A DNA stretch of 64,000 nt from Rodentibacter heidelbergensis (GTDB lineage Bacteria; Pseudomonadota; Gammaproteobacteria; Enterobacterales; Pasteurellaceae). A program made the translations under genes and the position numbers. How positions within the stretch are numbered: position 1 is the stretch's first letter; every line of letters starts with the position of its first letter. Positions 1-10,642 of the stretch are shown one piece after another. The stretch spans positions 62,001-126,000 of the forward strand of contig NZ_MLHH01000003.1 of the NCBI RefSeq assembly GCF_002000125.1. Reading direction: 5' to 3'. The notes under the pieces were generated by a model that worked only from the letters and a program-made list of their open reading frames with translations, was not told the DNA's origin and made no database searches.

Positions 1-887
1 GCCATAATCAATGTGGAAACGATATTGAAACAAGCCACCCCGATCACAAGCACCATTGCAATATACATGACAGTGCGGATCAGTTGAATATCACGATACA
101 TATAACCGAATTTAGCAATCCAGTTTTGCACATAAAGCAATTGTGGATAATCGTTCAGCTCAGAATAAGTCAGTGATTGAACCCTAAAAGGATCAGCAAC
201 TTGAATCTCTACACCACTAATTTGATCTGCCCGATAGCCCAGTAGGGCTTGTGCCTGTGGCAATGAAAGTAGGGCATAACTGTGATCAAGCTGACCGTCT
301 AAACGCAAAATACCCGTGACTTGCACACGCTCTCGATGGGGTTGGGATAATTGTGCTTCCTCATTAGGTTGTGATATTAACAAAGAAACCCAATCGCCCT
401 CTTTCACCTCAAGGGCTTTGGCAATACCGGAACCCAGTACTAATCCGCCCTCTTTTGCAAATTGTTGCCAGCCATTTCCCTCCACAAATTTTCCGAGTGA
501 ACTCACTTGATCTTGTGCAACTTTATCCACCCCTTTCACTTGCACGACTTTGAGTTTGTTGCCGTTTTCAACCAATGCCGTGAAACTAACAAAAGGTGAA
601 AGTGCGGTGATTTTTTCATTCGTTTTTAACTTTTCTGCAAGGTTTTGCCAATGATTAATGGTTTTCTCATCGGCACTTTCATTCACCGTGATTTCAGCAT
701 GGGGAACCACCGCTAAAATACGTTGATTTAACTCCCGCTCAAAACCGTTCATGGCACTCAATCCTACAATCAATACGGCCACACCCAACGCAATGCCAAT
801 CGCTGAGAATTTGGCAATCAGTGCCACTAAGGGATTTTTTTGCTTACCACGCTGATAACGCCAGCTAATAAAAAACGGAGTATTCAT
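1..887 (-). CDS. lolE: LolE, lipoprotein-releasing ABC transporter permease (3' end beyond window)
   Basis: Inner-membrane subunit of the LolCDE complex, which extracts mature lipoproteins from the inner membrane and passes them to LolA. The reading frame starts [15 protein letters not shown] and has the family's first membrane segment (near residues 25-50, with GIALGVAVLIVGLSAMNGFE), a large periplasmic domain, and the start of a second membrane segment where it leaves the window. About 295 of roughly 415 residues are present. Its ATG shares one base with the lolD stop codon (TAATG), so the two are translationally coupled. It is the last visible gene of lolC-lolD-lolE. The cut is the window edge, not a mutation. 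Confidence 0.95.
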   Translation of the reverse strand, partial: MNTPFFISWRYQRGKQKNPLVALIAKFSAIGIALGVAVLIVGLSAMNGFERELNQRILAVVPHAEITVNESADEKTINHWQNLAEKLKTNEKITALSPFVSFTALVENGNKLKVVQVKGVDKVAQDQVSSLGKFVEGNGWQQFAKEGGLVLGSGIAKALEVKEGDWVSLLISQPNEEAQLSQPHRERVQVTGILRLDGQLDHSYALLSLPQAQALLGYRADQISGVEIQVADPFRVQSLTYSELNDYPQLLYVQNWIAKFGYMYRDIQLIRTVMYIAMVLVIGVACFNIVSTLIM

Positions 888-1570
888 TAGATACCTTCCC
901 TTAATACCCCATCTTGCATCGTTAGACGGCGGGATAATTTTTCTGCTAAAGCCATATCATGGGTGACTAACAAAAAAGCGATATTTTGTTCTTGATTTAA
1001 TGTTTGAATTAACTCAAAAATGCTTTCTGTGGTTTTATGATCCAAATTTCCCGTGGGTTCATCCGCCAATACTAAAGCGGGATGATTCACCAACGCTCGG
1101 GCAATGGCGACACGTTGACGCTCCCCCCCTGAAAGGGCTGAGGGACGATGAGCAATGCGATGACTTAACCCCACTGCATTGAGCATTTTTTCAGCACGAT
1201 CTTTCGCCTCTGTTTTATTTTGGCGACCAATCAACAGCGGCATCATCACATTTTCAAGGGCTGAAAAATCGGCCATTAAATGATGAAACTGATACACAAA
1301 ACCCAAATGCTGATTTCGCAATTTTGCCAACTCCGCTTCAGAGGCTTTTTGCAGTGACTGCCCTTTAATGAACACTTCCCCACTAGTTGGCTGATCTAAG
1401 CCGCCTAAAGTATGCAACAGCGTGCTTTTCCCAGAACCGGAACTGCCCACAATGGCCACCAATTCATTCGGTTGCATCGCAAAAGATACCCCTTTGAGTA
1501 CTTGAGTTTGGTTATCACCTTCTTGATAAAATTTACTGATATTTTCGCACTGTAATAGATACTGACTCAT
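887..1570 (-). CDS. lolD: LolD, ATPase of the lipoprotein-releasing system
   Basis: Cytoplasmic ABC ATPase that powers LolCE. The 227-residue protein has a Walker A motif GSSGSGKST (residues 42-50), the ABC signature LSGGE (146-150) followed by [10 protein letters not shown], and a Walker B motif LVLADEP (167-172). This is the usual LolD/MacB/FtsE-type small ATPase. Its place between the LolC and LolE permeases makes LolD the safe call. It starts 3 nt after the lolC stop and overlaps the lolE start by one base. Confidence 0.97.
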   Translation of the reverse strand: MSQYLLQCENISKFYQEGDNQTQVLKGVSFAMQPNELVAIVGSSGSGKSTLLHTLGGLDQPTSGEVFIKGQSLQKASEAELAKLRNQHLGFVYQFHHLMADFSALENVMMPLLIGRQNKTEAKDRAEKMLNAVGLSHRIAHRPSALSGGERQRVAIARALVNHPALVLADEPTGNLDHKTTESIFELIQTLNQEQNIAFLLVTHDMALAEKLSRRLTMQDGVLREGI

Positions 1571-1573
1571 ACT

Positions 1574-2755
1574 TTACTCATAGCGTAATGCTTCCGCCGG
1601 TTCTGTTTTTGCCGCACGATAAGCTGGATAAATGGTTGATAATAAAGATAATAAAAGAGAAAAAGCAATGACAAAGCAAATTTGCCATCCCTCTAATGTG
1701 GTGGGTAAAAATACACTATTTGGATTGATCGCAGCAATGATCGAGGTCAAATTCAGCGTAATCAACACCCCCAATAGCGCCCCAATTAAGGTTCCGACCA
1801 ATCCCACAAGCAGTCCTTGATAAATAAATATCGAACGCACTTTCGATTTTGTTAAGCCTTGGGTTTGCAAAATGGCGATTTCTCCTTGTTTATCCACCAC
1901 CATAAGGCTTAGAGAAGTGACAATATTAGAAATCGCTACCACGATAATGAGGCTAATTAATAACCCCATCATATTTTTTTCCATACGCACTGCTTGGAAA
2001 AATTCGCCTTTTTGTTCCCGCCAATCGGTGATTTGTTGCTGAGGGAAATAGGTGGGCAATTCCGTAATTAAGAAAGGATCGGTCAAAAATAAACGGTAGC
2101 CTTGTGCTTGTTCCGGTTGAATACGCATTAGTCGCCCAATATCCGATAAATTGGCAAAGGCTTGATAACCGGATGCTTCGCTATAATCGAAATAAATGTC
2201 ACTTACCGTAAATAAACGCTGCATAGGCACTCGCCCAAAGGGAGTGTATTGGCTGTTTTCCGTTATCATTAAACGAATTTTATCGCCCACATTTACGCCT
2301 AGTTTTTCCGCCAACTGATTGCCAATCACCAATTTAAATTCACCGGCGGGCAATAAGCGGTTAAAAGAAACCTGATCTAGGCTTTCCAATAAAGGATCAT
2401 CAGAAAAGGCTTGTATGCCAATCACTTGCCCGGCACTCACGCCTTTGGCGGTTTGATAAATCACCTTTGTGGTGTTAATCGGCACGGCTTTTTGCACAAA
2501 GTGCGGTGGATTTTCTAACGGTTTTTTTATCGAAATCGGTTGTGCTTGGCTTACAATGGCATGGGGAATGGAGGAAAGCACCTGTTGCTTTTGATAGCCC
2601 TCCAATCCATTCATTACCGAAAGGACGATAATCAATGCCATCACACCTAAAACAATGCCTAAACTGGCGAGGTTCGTGACTAATCGACCAAAGCGATCGG
2701 CACTTTTCGCTCGCCAATAACGTAAGGCAATAGAAAGAGAAATGGGTAAATTCAT
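1574..2755 (-). CDS. lolC: LolC, lipoprotein-releasing ABC transporter permease
   Basis: Permease partner of LolE; in E. coli LolC contacts the chaperone LolA. The 393-residue protein has the FtsX/LolCE layout: one N-terminal membrane segment (about 25-50, SLGIVLGVMALIIVLSVMNG), a periplasmic domain of about 200 residues, then three C-terminal membrane segments (about 265-375). It ends PAYRAAKTEPAEALRYE, typical of the family. The first gene of the lol trio, it begins immediately after the upstream dehydrogenase stop codon, so all four genes are probably co-transcribed. Confidence 0.95.
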   Translation of the reverse strand: MNLPISLSIALRYWRAKSADRFGRLVTNLASLGIVLGVMALIIVLSVMNGLEGYQKQQVLSSIPHAIVSQAQPISIKKPLENPPHFVQKAVPINTTKVIYQTAKGVSAGQVIGIQAFSDDPLLESLDQVSFNRLLPAGEFKLVIGNQLAEKLGVNVGDKIRLMITENSQYTPFGRVPMQRLFTVSDIYFDYSEASGYQAFANLSDIGRLMRIQPEQAQGYRLFLTDPFLITELPTYFPQQQITDWREQKGEFFQAVRMEKNMMGLLISLIIVVAISNIVTSLSLMVVDKQGEIAILQTQGLTKSKVRSIFIYQGLLVGLVGTLIGALLGVLITLNLTSIIAAINPNSVFLPTTLEGWQICFVIAFSLLLSLLSTIYPAYRAAKTEPAEALRYE

Positions 2756-2756
2756 A

Positions 2757-3704
2757 TTACTTTTGGTTTAATTGTGCGACAAATTCTTCCATATTTTGCG
2801 TCACTTTTTTCACTAATGTCGTCACCGCACTATCACTCGCCCAAGCAATATGAGGCGTGATAATTAAGTTTGGCATGGTTTTTGCCGCAACAATCAATGG
2901 ATTGTCTTTTTCCGGTGGCTCTTTAATCATCACATCTAAGGCTGCCCCCCCTAAATGCCCACTGGTTAATGCGTTTAATAACACCTTTTCATCGACTAAA
3001 GGGCCACGTCCTGTGTTAATTAAAAACGCCCCTTTTTTCATTTGTGACAGGGTTTCTTCATTAATTAAATTTTCAGTACTTGGTGTTAATGGACAGTGCA
3101 ACGTAAGAATATCCGCTTGCTTTAATACCTCACTAAAAGGGGTATATCCCTCACGGCAAGTTGCCGCATCTTTATGTTCGGCATAAAGCACATTCATTCC
3201 CAAAGCTTGCGCTAAACGGCCCACTTCCGATCCTAAACAGCCTTTTCCTACCACTCCTAAGGTAGAACCCCGCACATCGGTAATAGGATAATCGAAGTAA
3301 CAAAACTGTTGGCTTTCCCCCCATTTTGCCGATGTTTGATCACGCAGCCAACCGGCAAGACTGTGTTTTAAGGAGAAAATCAACCCCAACACATGCTCCG
3401 GCACAGTAACACTTGAATACCCTGTCACATTCTTCACTTCAACGCCCAATTCTTTTGCAGCAACTAAATCAATGTTATTAGTTCCTGTGGCGGTAATCGC
3501 AATGAGTTTAAGTTTCGGCAATTGCTCGAGAGTTTTACGATCAAAAATCACTTTACTGGTGATCACAATATCCGCATCTTTCGCCCGTTCAATGGTTTGG
3601 GAGGCGGAGGTATGAGGATATTCAATCCATTCATGCTCAAAGTTTGGGCGAGGAATAGGAATATGTTTTGGAATAGCCGTACTGTCTAAAAATACAATTT
3701 GCAT
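2757..3704 (-). CDS. D-2-hydroxyacid dehydrogenase (glycerate/hydroxypyruvate reductase-like)
   Basis: NAD-dependent oxidoreductase of the D-isomer 2-hydroxyacid dehydrogenase family, closest in type to HprA (glycerate dehydrogenase). Visible motifs are the nucleotide-binding GKGCLG (residues 153-158), the substrate arginine in NTGRGPL (R233), the catalytic-dyad glutamate in KEPPEKDNP (E262) and histidine in TPHIAWA (H285). I chose the ATG at 3704 because AAAGGAGAAC lies just upstream; an in-frame ATG at 3776 would add 24 unlikely residues and has no such site. The result, 315 residues, is the normal family length. The exact substrate cannot be told from sequence. Confidence 0.9.
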   Translation of the reverse strand: MQIVFLDSTAIPKHIPIPRPNFEHEWIEYPHTSASQTIERAKDADIVITSKVIFDRKTLEQLPKLKLIAITATGTNNIDLVAAKELGVEVKNVTGYSSVTVPEHVLGLIFSLKHSLAGWLRDQTSAKWGESQQFCYFDYPITDVRGSTLGVVGKGCLGSEVGRLAQALGMNVLYAEHKDAATCREGYTPFSEVLKQADILTLHCPLTPSTENLINEETLSQMKKGAFLINTGRGPLVDEKVLLNALTSGHLGGAALDVMIKEPPEKDNPLIVAAKTMPNLIITPHIAWASDSAVTTLVKKVTQNMEEFVAQLNQK

Positions 3705-3787
3705 GATGTTCTCCTTTTTTGAGTTAAAAGTGCGGTCAAAATTTCGGTTATATTGCAAATGCACAAAAACAGTCATTTCAATGAAAT

Positions 3788-3851
3788 GTGGGGCACACTG
3801 TGTGTCCGGTTATCATCTATTTTATAGTGGACACACGCAGTGTGTCCCTAC
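3788..3851. repeat. Pair of inverted REP-like palindromes
   Basis: Two copies of a GTAG-led palindrome lie head to head in the gap between kdsA and the dehydrogenase. The right copy (3829-3851, read on the minus strand) is GTAG, then GGACACAC, TGC, GTGTGTCC. The left copy (3788-3807) is a slightly degraded inverse. About 21 AT-rich bases separate them, and uptake signals flank the pair at 3728 and 3894. A GTAG tetranucleotide joined to a GC-rich hairpin is the hallmark of REP elements moved by RAYT transposases. The arms could also form one long stem-loop. Confidence 0.75.
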
Positions 3852-3907
3852 AAATAAACAACATATCATCTCAAAAAAATCTTCCTATTTTTAACCGCAC
3901 TTTGCCA

Positions 3908-4771
<864 letters not shown>

Positions 4772-4774
4772 TTA

Positions 4775-5575
4775 TTAATGAATAGACTGGCGATCTTTAC
4801 CCATCTCGCCTTTCAGTTCTAAAAGTTGTACCCGAATCAAGGCAGCCGTGGGATCTTTCGGGCATTTATCCACAAAATATTCTAAATCCTTCAATGCTGC
4901 AGGATAAGCCCCAATTTGTGCCAATACAATTCCCCGATCACGGATATGGTAGGGATCTTCAGACCAACGAATGAGGTGTTCGATATAACGAAATGCGATC
5001 TCATTGTGTTCTTCCCGAATAAGGGCGTTTTTAGCAAGCTGCTCAAACCGCTCAGTCAAAAGTTTAAAATCTGCCCGTTCCAGTTCCTGTGGTTGCATTT
5101 GCGCACCAAACCCAAAGGTGGCTTCATACAATTGTTGTAATTTTTCTTGAGAAATATCGCTCCCGTTCCAAGGATCGATAAAGATCACTTTGTCATCAAG
5201 CTCTATGCGTAAAATTAATTGGGTAGGAAAATTGACCGGGTAAATCGGTAAATCAAAGACCTCGGCAAGATATAAGATGATCGCCCCTAGGCTAACCGGC
5301 ATTCCCTCACGATATTCTAAAACATAGGGCAAATAGAGATTTCGTGCATAAAAATAATGTTCTGGATCGCAATGAAAGCCCCAGTCATCATAGACTAATT
5401 GCAGAAGACGATAAATGCGATCTTCCACTGTCCAATCCGGTGAAATTTCACGACGTGCTTTGCGAACAAAATGCCCCATTTTGCCACGCAATTGGGCTTC
5501 TGAGCTTTCATCATCAGAAACAATATGATAAAAACTCACAAATTCATCGTATAACGCTCTTCGATTATATTTCAT
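4775..5575 (-). CDS. sirB1: SirB1/YchA-like transglutaminase-fold and TPR protein
   Basis: Conserved protein of the SirB1 family, with an N-terminal transglutaminase-like region (about residues 40-150, including EYREGMPVSLGAIILYLAE) and C-terminal tetratricopeptide-like helices (about 180-260). Its molecular role is not established. I chose the ATG at 5575 (MKYNRRALYDEF, 266 residues) because that matches the family; a longer frame reaching 5722 lies inside prmC. It overlaps prmC by 11 nt and precedes kdsA, the same neighbourhood as E. coli ychA. No SirB2 gene sits between them; the SirB2-like gene is at 58551. Confidence 0.88.
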   Translation of the reverse strand: MKYNRRALYDEFVSFYHIVSDDESSEAQLRGKMGHFVRKARREISPDWTVEDRIYRLLQLVYDDWGFHCDPEHYFYARNLYLPYVLEYREGMPVSLGAIILYLAEVFDLPIYPVNFPTQLILRIELDDKVIFIDPWNGSDISQEKLQQLYEATFGFGAQMQPQELERADFKLLTERFEQLAKNALIREEHNEIAFRYIEHLIRWSEDPYHIRDRGIVLAQIGAYPAALKDLEYFVDKCPKDPTAALIRVQLLELKGEMGKDRQSIH

Positions 5576-6452
5576 GACTTTTCCAAAAACCGTAGGTAAC
5601 CCGCTCATTGTCACCATAATCACGAAGGGTTGCAATCTTTTCCCAATGATTTTTCGCAAAAATTGACCGCACTTTTTCGCCTTGTTGCCAGCCATGTTCC
5701 AATAACAATGCGCCACCCTCATTCAAATATGCTGGGGCCTGTTCAATGATGTGGCGTAAATCACCATAGCCTTGTTCGGTTGCCACTAAGGCAGAAAGGG
5801 GTTCAAAACGCACATCACCTTGGCTTAAATGTTCATCGTTTTTATCAATGTAAGGAGGATTGCTGACAATCAAATCAAACGTTCCTTCAACCTGTTCAAA
5901 CCATTGGCTTTGGAAAAAAAGCACATTGAGTTGATTTTTTTCTGCATTTGATTTTGCCAATGCCACCGCTTCAGGGATCACATCAATCCCAATAACCGTT
6001 AATTCGGTCGCTTGTTTTTCACAGATCCTTGTTAATTCTGAGGCCAAGGCCAAGGCAATTGCTCCTGTCCCCGTGCCAAGATCTAAGAGGCGAAAGTGCG
6101 GTGGATTTTTTTGCAGTTTTTCCTTTGCTATCCTCAATGCCTGTTCAACCAAAATCTCTGTATCAGGACGAGGGATTAAAGTGCTTTCCGCAACATTTAA
6201 TGACAATGACCAAAATTCTTTTTCGCCTAAAATATAGGCAATTGGTTCGCCTTTTAAACGGCGATCTAAAAGTGCGGTTAAATTTGACCGCACTTTTTCC
6301 TCAATTTCCGTTTCGTCAAAGGCTAAAATCTGTGTACGGGATTTTCCGGTGGCAAACTGTAATAGTACCAACGCATCGGTTTTGCCATTTTCTTGTGGGT
6401 TGGCTTGGTTTAAGGCATTTGAGGCTTGTGCCAACCATTGTTGATAATTCAT
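5565..6452 (-). CDS. prmC: PrmC (HemK), release factor glutamine methyltransferase
   Basis: SAM-dependent methyltransferase that methylates the glutamine of the GGQ motif in release factors RF1 and RF2. The 295-residue protein has a SAM-binding loop LDLGTGTGAIAL (about 123-134) and the catalytic SNPPY motif (197-201). The gene for its substrate RF1 (prfA) is two genes upstream. The start ATG overlaps the stop of the RDD gene as ATGA. An inverted pair of uptake signals (6270-6278 and 6287-6295) lies inside the coding sequence and encodes part of the N-terminal helical domain. Confidence 0.97.
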   Translation of the reverse strand: MNYQQWLAQASNALNQANPQENGKTDALVLLQFATGKSRTQILAFDETEIEEKVRSNLTALLDRRLKGEPIAYILGEKEFWSLSLNVAESTLIPRPDTEILVEQALRIAKEKLQKNPPHFRLLDLGTGTGAIALALASELTRICEKQATELTVIGIDVIPEAVALAKSNAEKNQLNVLFFQSQWFEQVEGTFDLIVSNPPYIDKNDEHLSQGDVRFEPLSALVATEQGYGDLRHIIEQAPAYLNEGGALLLEHGWQQGEKVRSIFAKNHWEKIATLRDYGDNERVTYGFWKSHEI

Positions 6453-6877
6453 GATTTTGTAGTTTGAACAACCTGTGTGCCAACAATTAAATCCGTTAAA
6501 GAGCGGCGATCATCACGCACAAGCGCCACAATTCCACTGATAATGAGTAAAAAACTTGTCCAAGCAAACAGAAAATCAATGGCTTCCCGCCCAAGATATT
6601 TGCCAAAGCTTAAGGGTTGTTGACTTTGATAATCCAATACACGCAACCCTAACCAGCGTTTTGCGACAGTTTGTCCATAGGTTTTGATGAAATAAATTTG
6701 CAAACCTAAACACAGTAAAATAGACAATAAGCCGATAAAATCCCCAAACATAAAGCCCAAAGCGAGGATTACCCATGACAATACGTTATTCATCAAACTG
6801 GCAAGCCAGCGTTTAAAACGGCTTGCCAGCACCGGCTGTGAGGCTTGAGAATATGAAGAAAATTCTGCATCTTGCAT
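6449..6877 (-). CDS. RDD-family membrane protein
   Basis: Small integral membrane protein of the RDD family. The sequence begins MQDAEFSSYSQAS, then SRFKRWLASLMNN followed by three hydrophobic stretches (about residues 30-50, 50-70 and 105-130). It carries the family-typical GQTVAKRWLGLRVLD loop and ends with VRDDRRSLTDLIVGTQVV. The function of such proteins is unclear; some relatives have been linked to ion transport. I prefer the ATG at 6877, preceded by AAAGGAT; the in-frame ATG at 6907 (152 residues) is also possible. It follows the prfA terminator and is coupled to prmC by an ATGA overlap. Confidence 0.82.
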   Translation of the reverse strand: MQDAEFSSYSQASQPVLASRFKRWLASLMNNVLSWVILALGFMFGDFIGLLSILLCLGLQIYFIKTYGQTVAKRWLGLRVLDYQSQQPLSFGKYLGREAIDFLFAWTSFLLIISGIVALVRDDRRSLTDLIVGTQVVQTTKS

Positions 6878-6920
6878 TTTTTTATCCTTTGGATTTTCAA
6901 CGAGCATTTTATTTTTCCCT

Positions 6921-6952
6921 AAAAGTAAAAAAGAGCATCTGAGATCAGATGC
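6921..6952 (-). terminator. Intrinsic terminator after prfA
   Basis: Inverted repeat GCATCTGA / TCAGATGC (6935-6942 and 6945-6952) with a 2-base centre, followed on the minus strand by a T-rich tract. It lies between the prfA stop and the RDD gene, so prfA transcription may be partly terminated here before prmC. Confidence 0.75.
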
Positions 6953-6960
6953 CCTATCCG

Positions 6961-8043
6961 TTAATTTGTTTCAGATAATGCCGCCAACTGATCTGCCTGA
7001 TATTCCGTGATAATCGGTTGGATCAGCTCATCAATTTTACCGTTCATCACTTCGTCTAAACGATAAAGAGTTAAATTTATGCGGTGATCGGTCACCCGCC
7101 CTTGTGGATAGTTATAGGTGCGGATTTTATCTGAGCGATCACCTGATCCTAATAAATTACGGCGCATATCCGTTTGTTCTGCCGCTTGGCGTTCTTGCTC
7201 TGCTTGAACAATGCGTGAGGCAAGCACAGACATGGCTTTCGCCTTGTTTTTGTGCTGTGAGCGTTCATCCTGACATTCCACCACGATCCCCGTTGGAATG
7301 TGAGTAATACGCACTGCAGAATCGGTGGTATTAACGTGTTGCCCCCCCGCACCTGATGAACGGTAGGTATCAATACGCAAATCCGCAGGATTGATTTCCG
7401 GCATTTCCGATTCCGGCAATTCCGGCATCACGGCTACGGTGCAAGCGGAGGTGTGAATACGCCCTTGCGATTCGGTTTTCGGCACACGTTGTACACGATG
7501 CCCGCCCGATTCAAATTTGAGCTGACCATACACACCTTCACCACTAACTTTTACAATCACTTCTTTATAACCGCCCTGCTCGCTTTCGTTAGCACTAAGC
7601 ATTTCCACACGCCAGCGTTTGCTTTCCGCATAACGGCTATACATACGGAATAAATCACCGGCAAAAATGCCTGCTTCATCGCCCCCGGTTCCGGCACGAA
7701 TTTCTAAATAACAGTTATATTCATCATTCGGATCTTTTGGCAATAAGAGAATTTGAAGCTGTTGTTCCACCGCTTCGATTTCCTCTTTGGATTCGTCAAT
7801 TTCCATTTGTGCCATTTCTTTCATTTCCGGATCATCGAGCAACAATTGTGCTTCTTCCACGTTGCGATTAAGCTGTGTCCAGCGATGAAAACATTTCACT
7901 ACATCTTCCAGTTGTGCATACTCTTTAGAATAAGCACGAAATTTATCTTGATCACTAATCACCGAAGCATCGCCGAGCAAGGCTTCTAATTCTTCATAAC
8001 GTTCTTTTAAACTTTCAAGTTTTGCAATAATGGATTCTTTCAT
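6961..8043 (-). CDS. prfA: Peptide chain release factor 1
   Basis: RF1 recognises UAA and UAG stop codons and triggers peptide release. With the start at 8043 ([12 protein letters not shown]) the protein is 360 residues, the normal size; the in-frame ATG at 8067 would add eight basic residues not seen in RF1. The catalytic GGQ motif is at 233-235 in [17 protein letters not shown]. Its modifying enzyme PrmC is encoded just downstream. Confidence 0.97.
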   Translation of the reverse strand: MKESIIAKLESLKERYEELEALLGDASVISDQDKFRAYSKEYAQLEDVVKCFHRWTQLNRNVEEAQLLLDDPEMKEMAQMEIDESKEEIEAVEQQLQILLLPKDPNDEYNCYLEIRAGTGGDEAGIFAGDLFRMYSRYAESKRWRVEMLSANESEQGGYKEVIVKVSGEGVYGQLKFESGGHRVQRVPKTESQGRIHTSACTVAVMPELPESEMPEINPADLRIDTYRSSGAGGQHVNTTDSAVRITHIPTGIVVECQDERSQHKNKAKAMSVLASRIVQAEQERQAAEQTDMRRNLLGSGDRSDKIRTYNYPQGRVTDHRINLTLYRLDEVMNGKIDELIQPIITEYQADQLAALSETN

Positions 8044-8122
8044 CTTCTTTATTCTTTTCTCTTTCAAACCGCCAATAAAATCGGCGTATTCTAGCTGATT
8101 TTAAGGAAAATTGACAGCCTAG

Positions 8123-8191
8123 AAAGTGCGGTCAGTTTTGGCTGCGTTTTTTCAACATAGGCTTTGGCAACGGTGTCGAAACCCTAAATCA
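8123..8191. repeat. Intergenic repeat, copy 1 (USS plus GGCTTTGGCAAC block)
   Basis: The gap between epmC and prfA holds an uptake signal (AAAGTGCGGTCAG) followed by a segment with the core GGCTTTGGCAACGGTGTCGA. A related segment follows an identical uptake signal at 13206-13280. The shared order suggests a dispersed intergenic repeat, here with the hairpin partly decayed. Confidence 0.5.
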
Positions 8192-8216
8192 CACCTAGTA
8201 GTGAGGGATAAAATAA

Positions 8217-8753
8217 TTAAATTCGAGTAACATCAAATTTGCTTAAATCAATGCGATCTTCTGTGCCATAAAATTCAGCTAAGGCTTTTCGTAACTTTTC
8301 TGCCCGTTTAGGCAAGCCTTTTTGTGCATAGATTTTAACTTGTTCATAAACCGCTTGTTTGAAAGGTTGGGTATCCCCGGGATTGCCATTGAGATTATCG
8401 GCACTGGCAAAATAACGAAAACCGGCAGCAGTAGCAAGAATCCACTCTAAAGCTTGCGGTTTGACTTCCACTTTTTCAAAATCACGCTGGCGTTCCTCAG
8501 AGCGTCCATCCGGTTCATACCAATAACCAAAATCTTCTAATTGACGGCGTGCTTTGCCTGCCACCAGCCAGTGGGCAATTTCGTGCAATGCACTACTATA
8601 AAAGCCCCGTGCAAAATAAATGGCATGATAAGGCACATCTTCATTTGCCGGGATATAGATGGGTTCTTCGCCCCCTTTGACAAGGCGGGTATTATATTCT
8701 TGTTCAAAACATTGATTAAAAATGGCGATAATATCGGCGAGTTGATGTTCCAT
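8217..8753 (-). CDS. epmC: EpmC (YfcM), elongation factor P hydroxylase
   Basis: Iron-dependent enzyme that hydroxylates the lysylated lysine of elongation factor P. The 178-residue protein carries the metal-binding motif HEIAHWLVAGKARR (H57, E58, H61) and the conserved YWYEPDGR stretch, as in E. coli YfcM. Its partners epmA, epmB and efp are not in this window. It stands on its own upstream of prfA with no overlap. Confidence 0.93.
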   Translation of the reverse strand: MEHQLADIIAIFNQCFEQEYNTRLVKGGEEPIYIPANEDVPYHAIYFARGFYSSALHEIAHWLVAGKARRQLEDFGYWYEPDGRSEERQRDFEKVEVKPQALEWILATAAGFRYFASADNLNGNPGDTQPFKQAVYEQVKIYAQKGLPKRAEKLRKALAEFYGTEDRIDLSKFDVTRI

Positions 8754-8905
8754 TTGTCATATAAAAAAGTGGGAGAAATCACGCTCATTGAGCATTTCAT
8801 TCAAACTAAAAACAGGCCGGCAGTATATCACAAGAACGCTTTGCCCGTGAAATCGCTGAGGGGAATTTTCGTCCGTTATATGCGCTTCCCTTACCAATGG
8901 GACAA

Positions 8906-8942
8906 TATAAAAAAACCAAGTAGGTGACATCCCTACTTGGTT
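8906..8942 (-). terminator. Intrinsic terminator after pgi
   Basis: Strong hairpin with arms AACCAAGTAGG (8914-8924) and CCTACTTGGTT (8932-8942), followed on the minus strand by a run of Ts. It ends the dnaB-alr-pgi transcript. Confidence 0.9.
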
Positions 8943-8966
8943 CTTTAATTTTTATGCTGACATCAT

Positions 8967-10616
8967 TTATCGCCAAGCTTTGAATTGGTTAATCAATCCG
9001 TTTGTTGAGCTGTCATGGCTTGATACCTTTTCACTGCCCGCTAATTCCGGCAGGATACGGTTAGCCAGTTGTTTGCCCAGCTCCACCCCCCATTGATCAA
9101 AGCTGAAAATATTAAAAATCACCCCTTGAACGAAAATTTTATGTTCGTACATGGCAATCAATGCCCCCAATGTGAATGGCGTAATTTTTTGCAGTAAAAT
9201 CGAATTGGTCGGTTTGTTACCGGTAAACACTTTAAATGGAACGATGTCCTTCACTTCCTCTAAAGTTTTACCCGCTTTCACAAATTCCGCTTCCACCTCT
9301 TCTTTGGTTTTACCAAAGGCAAGGGCTTCCGTTTGGGCAAAGAAGTTAGACAACAATTTGTTATGATGATCCGCCAATGGATTATGGCTTTGTGCCGGTG
9401 CAATAAAATCACAAGGAATTAACGTTGTGCCTTGGTGAATTAATTGATAGAAAGCATGCTGACCGTTTGTACCCGGCTCACCCCAAATGATTGGGCCGGT
9501 TTGATAGCTATCAATCGCATTGCCGTTCCGATCCACATATTTACCATTTGATTCCATATTGCCTTGTTGGAAATAAGCGGCAAAGCGGTGTAAATATTGG
9601 TCATAAGGCAAAATAGCTTCCGTTTGTGCGCCCAAGAAATTAGTATTCCACAATCCCACAAGCGCTAATGTGGTCGGGATATTTTGTTCAATCGGGGCAG
9701 TGCGGAAATGTTGATCCATTTCATAGGCCCCCGTCAATAATTGCTCAAAGTTCTCAAACCCAATGGAAAGGGCAATAGATAAACCAATGGCAGACCATAG
9801 GGAATAGCGTCCCCCTACCCAATCCCAAAATTCAAACATGTTATCCGTATCAATACCAAACTCTGCCACCGCTTTGCTATTGGTAGAAAGCGCAGCAAAG
9901 TGTTTTGCCACCGCACTTTTATCTTTGGCAGCAGATAATAACCAATCACGCGCACTTTCGGCATTGGTCATGGTTTCTTGTGTGGTGAAGGTTTTCGAAG
10001 CCACCAAGAAAAGCGTGGTTTCCGGATTGACTTTCTTCAAGGTTTCAGCGATATGCGTGCCATCCACATTAGAAACAAAATGCATACTGAGATGATTTTT
10101 ATAAGGACGTAGGGCTTCGGTCACCATATAAGGGCCTAAATCCGACCCACCAATCCCGATATTCACCACATCAGTAATGGCTTTTCCGGTATAACCTTTC
10201 CATTCCCCGGAAATCACACGCTGGCAAAATGCTTTCATTTTCGCCAAAACCGCATTCACTTCCGGCATCACATCTTTTCCATCAACGATCACCGGAGAAT
10301 TAGCCCGATTACGCAAGGCGGTATGTAATACAGCACGGTTTTCGGTACGGTTAATTTTTTCCCCACTAAACATGGCCGCTTTGGCACTGTCTAAGGAACA
10401 TTCTTGTGCCAGTTGGCGAAGCAGTGAAAGGGTTTGTTGAGTGATGTTGTTTTTTGAGAAATCGACTAAGATTTGATCCTGAAAAGTTAAGGAATAATCT
10501 TGAAAACGATCTTTTTCTTTTTGGAATAAATCACCAATAGTGACATTTGCCAATTCGCTTTGGTGCGTTTCTAGTGCTTTCCAAGCCTTTGTCGTGGTCG
10601 GATTGATATTTTTCAT
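8967..10616 (-). CDS. pgi: Glucose-6-phosphate isomerase
   Basis: Interconverts glucose 6-phosphate and fructose 6-phosphate in glycolysis. Family signatures include [23 protein letters not shown] and a C-terminal [12 protein letters not shown] prefer the ATG at 10616 ([12 protein letters not shown], 549 residues, the E. coli length) with GGGAAAG upstream. An in-frame ATG at 10643 overlaps the alr stop and would add nine residues. It is co-directional with alr and dnaB. Confidence 0.97.
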   Translation of the reverse strand: MKNINPTTTKAWKALETHQSELANVTIGDLFQKEKDRFQDYSLTFQDQILVDFSKNNITQQTLSLLRQLAQECSLDSAKAAMFSGEKINRTENRAVLHTALRNRANSPVIVDGKDVMPEVNAVLAKMKAFCQRVISGEWKGYTGKAITDVVNIGIGGSDLGPYMVTEALRPYKNHLSMHFVSNVDGTHIAETLKKVNPETTLFLVASKTFTTQETMTNAESARDWLLSAAKDKSAVAKHFAALSTNSKAVAEFGIDTDNMFEFWDWVGGRYSLWSAIGLSIALSIGFENFEQLLTGAYEMDQHFRTAPIEQNIPTTLALVGLWNTNFLGAQTEAILPYDQYLHRFAAYFQQGNMESNGKYVDRNGNAIDSYQTGPIIWGEPGTNGQHAFYQLIHQGTTLIPCDFIAPAQSHNPLADHHNKLLSNFFAQTEALAFGKTKEEVEAEFVKAGKTLEEVKDIVPFKVFTGNKPTNSILLQKITPFTLGALIAMYEHKIFVQGVIFNIFSFDQWGVELGKQLANRILPELAGSEKVSSHDSSTNGLINQFKAWR

Positions 10617-10642
10617 TGTCTTTCCCTCTCTATAATTAAACA

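Noticed and set aside
316..553. Plus-strand frames inside lolE
   Set aside because: They lie opposite a conserved lolE coding sequence and resemble no known protein.
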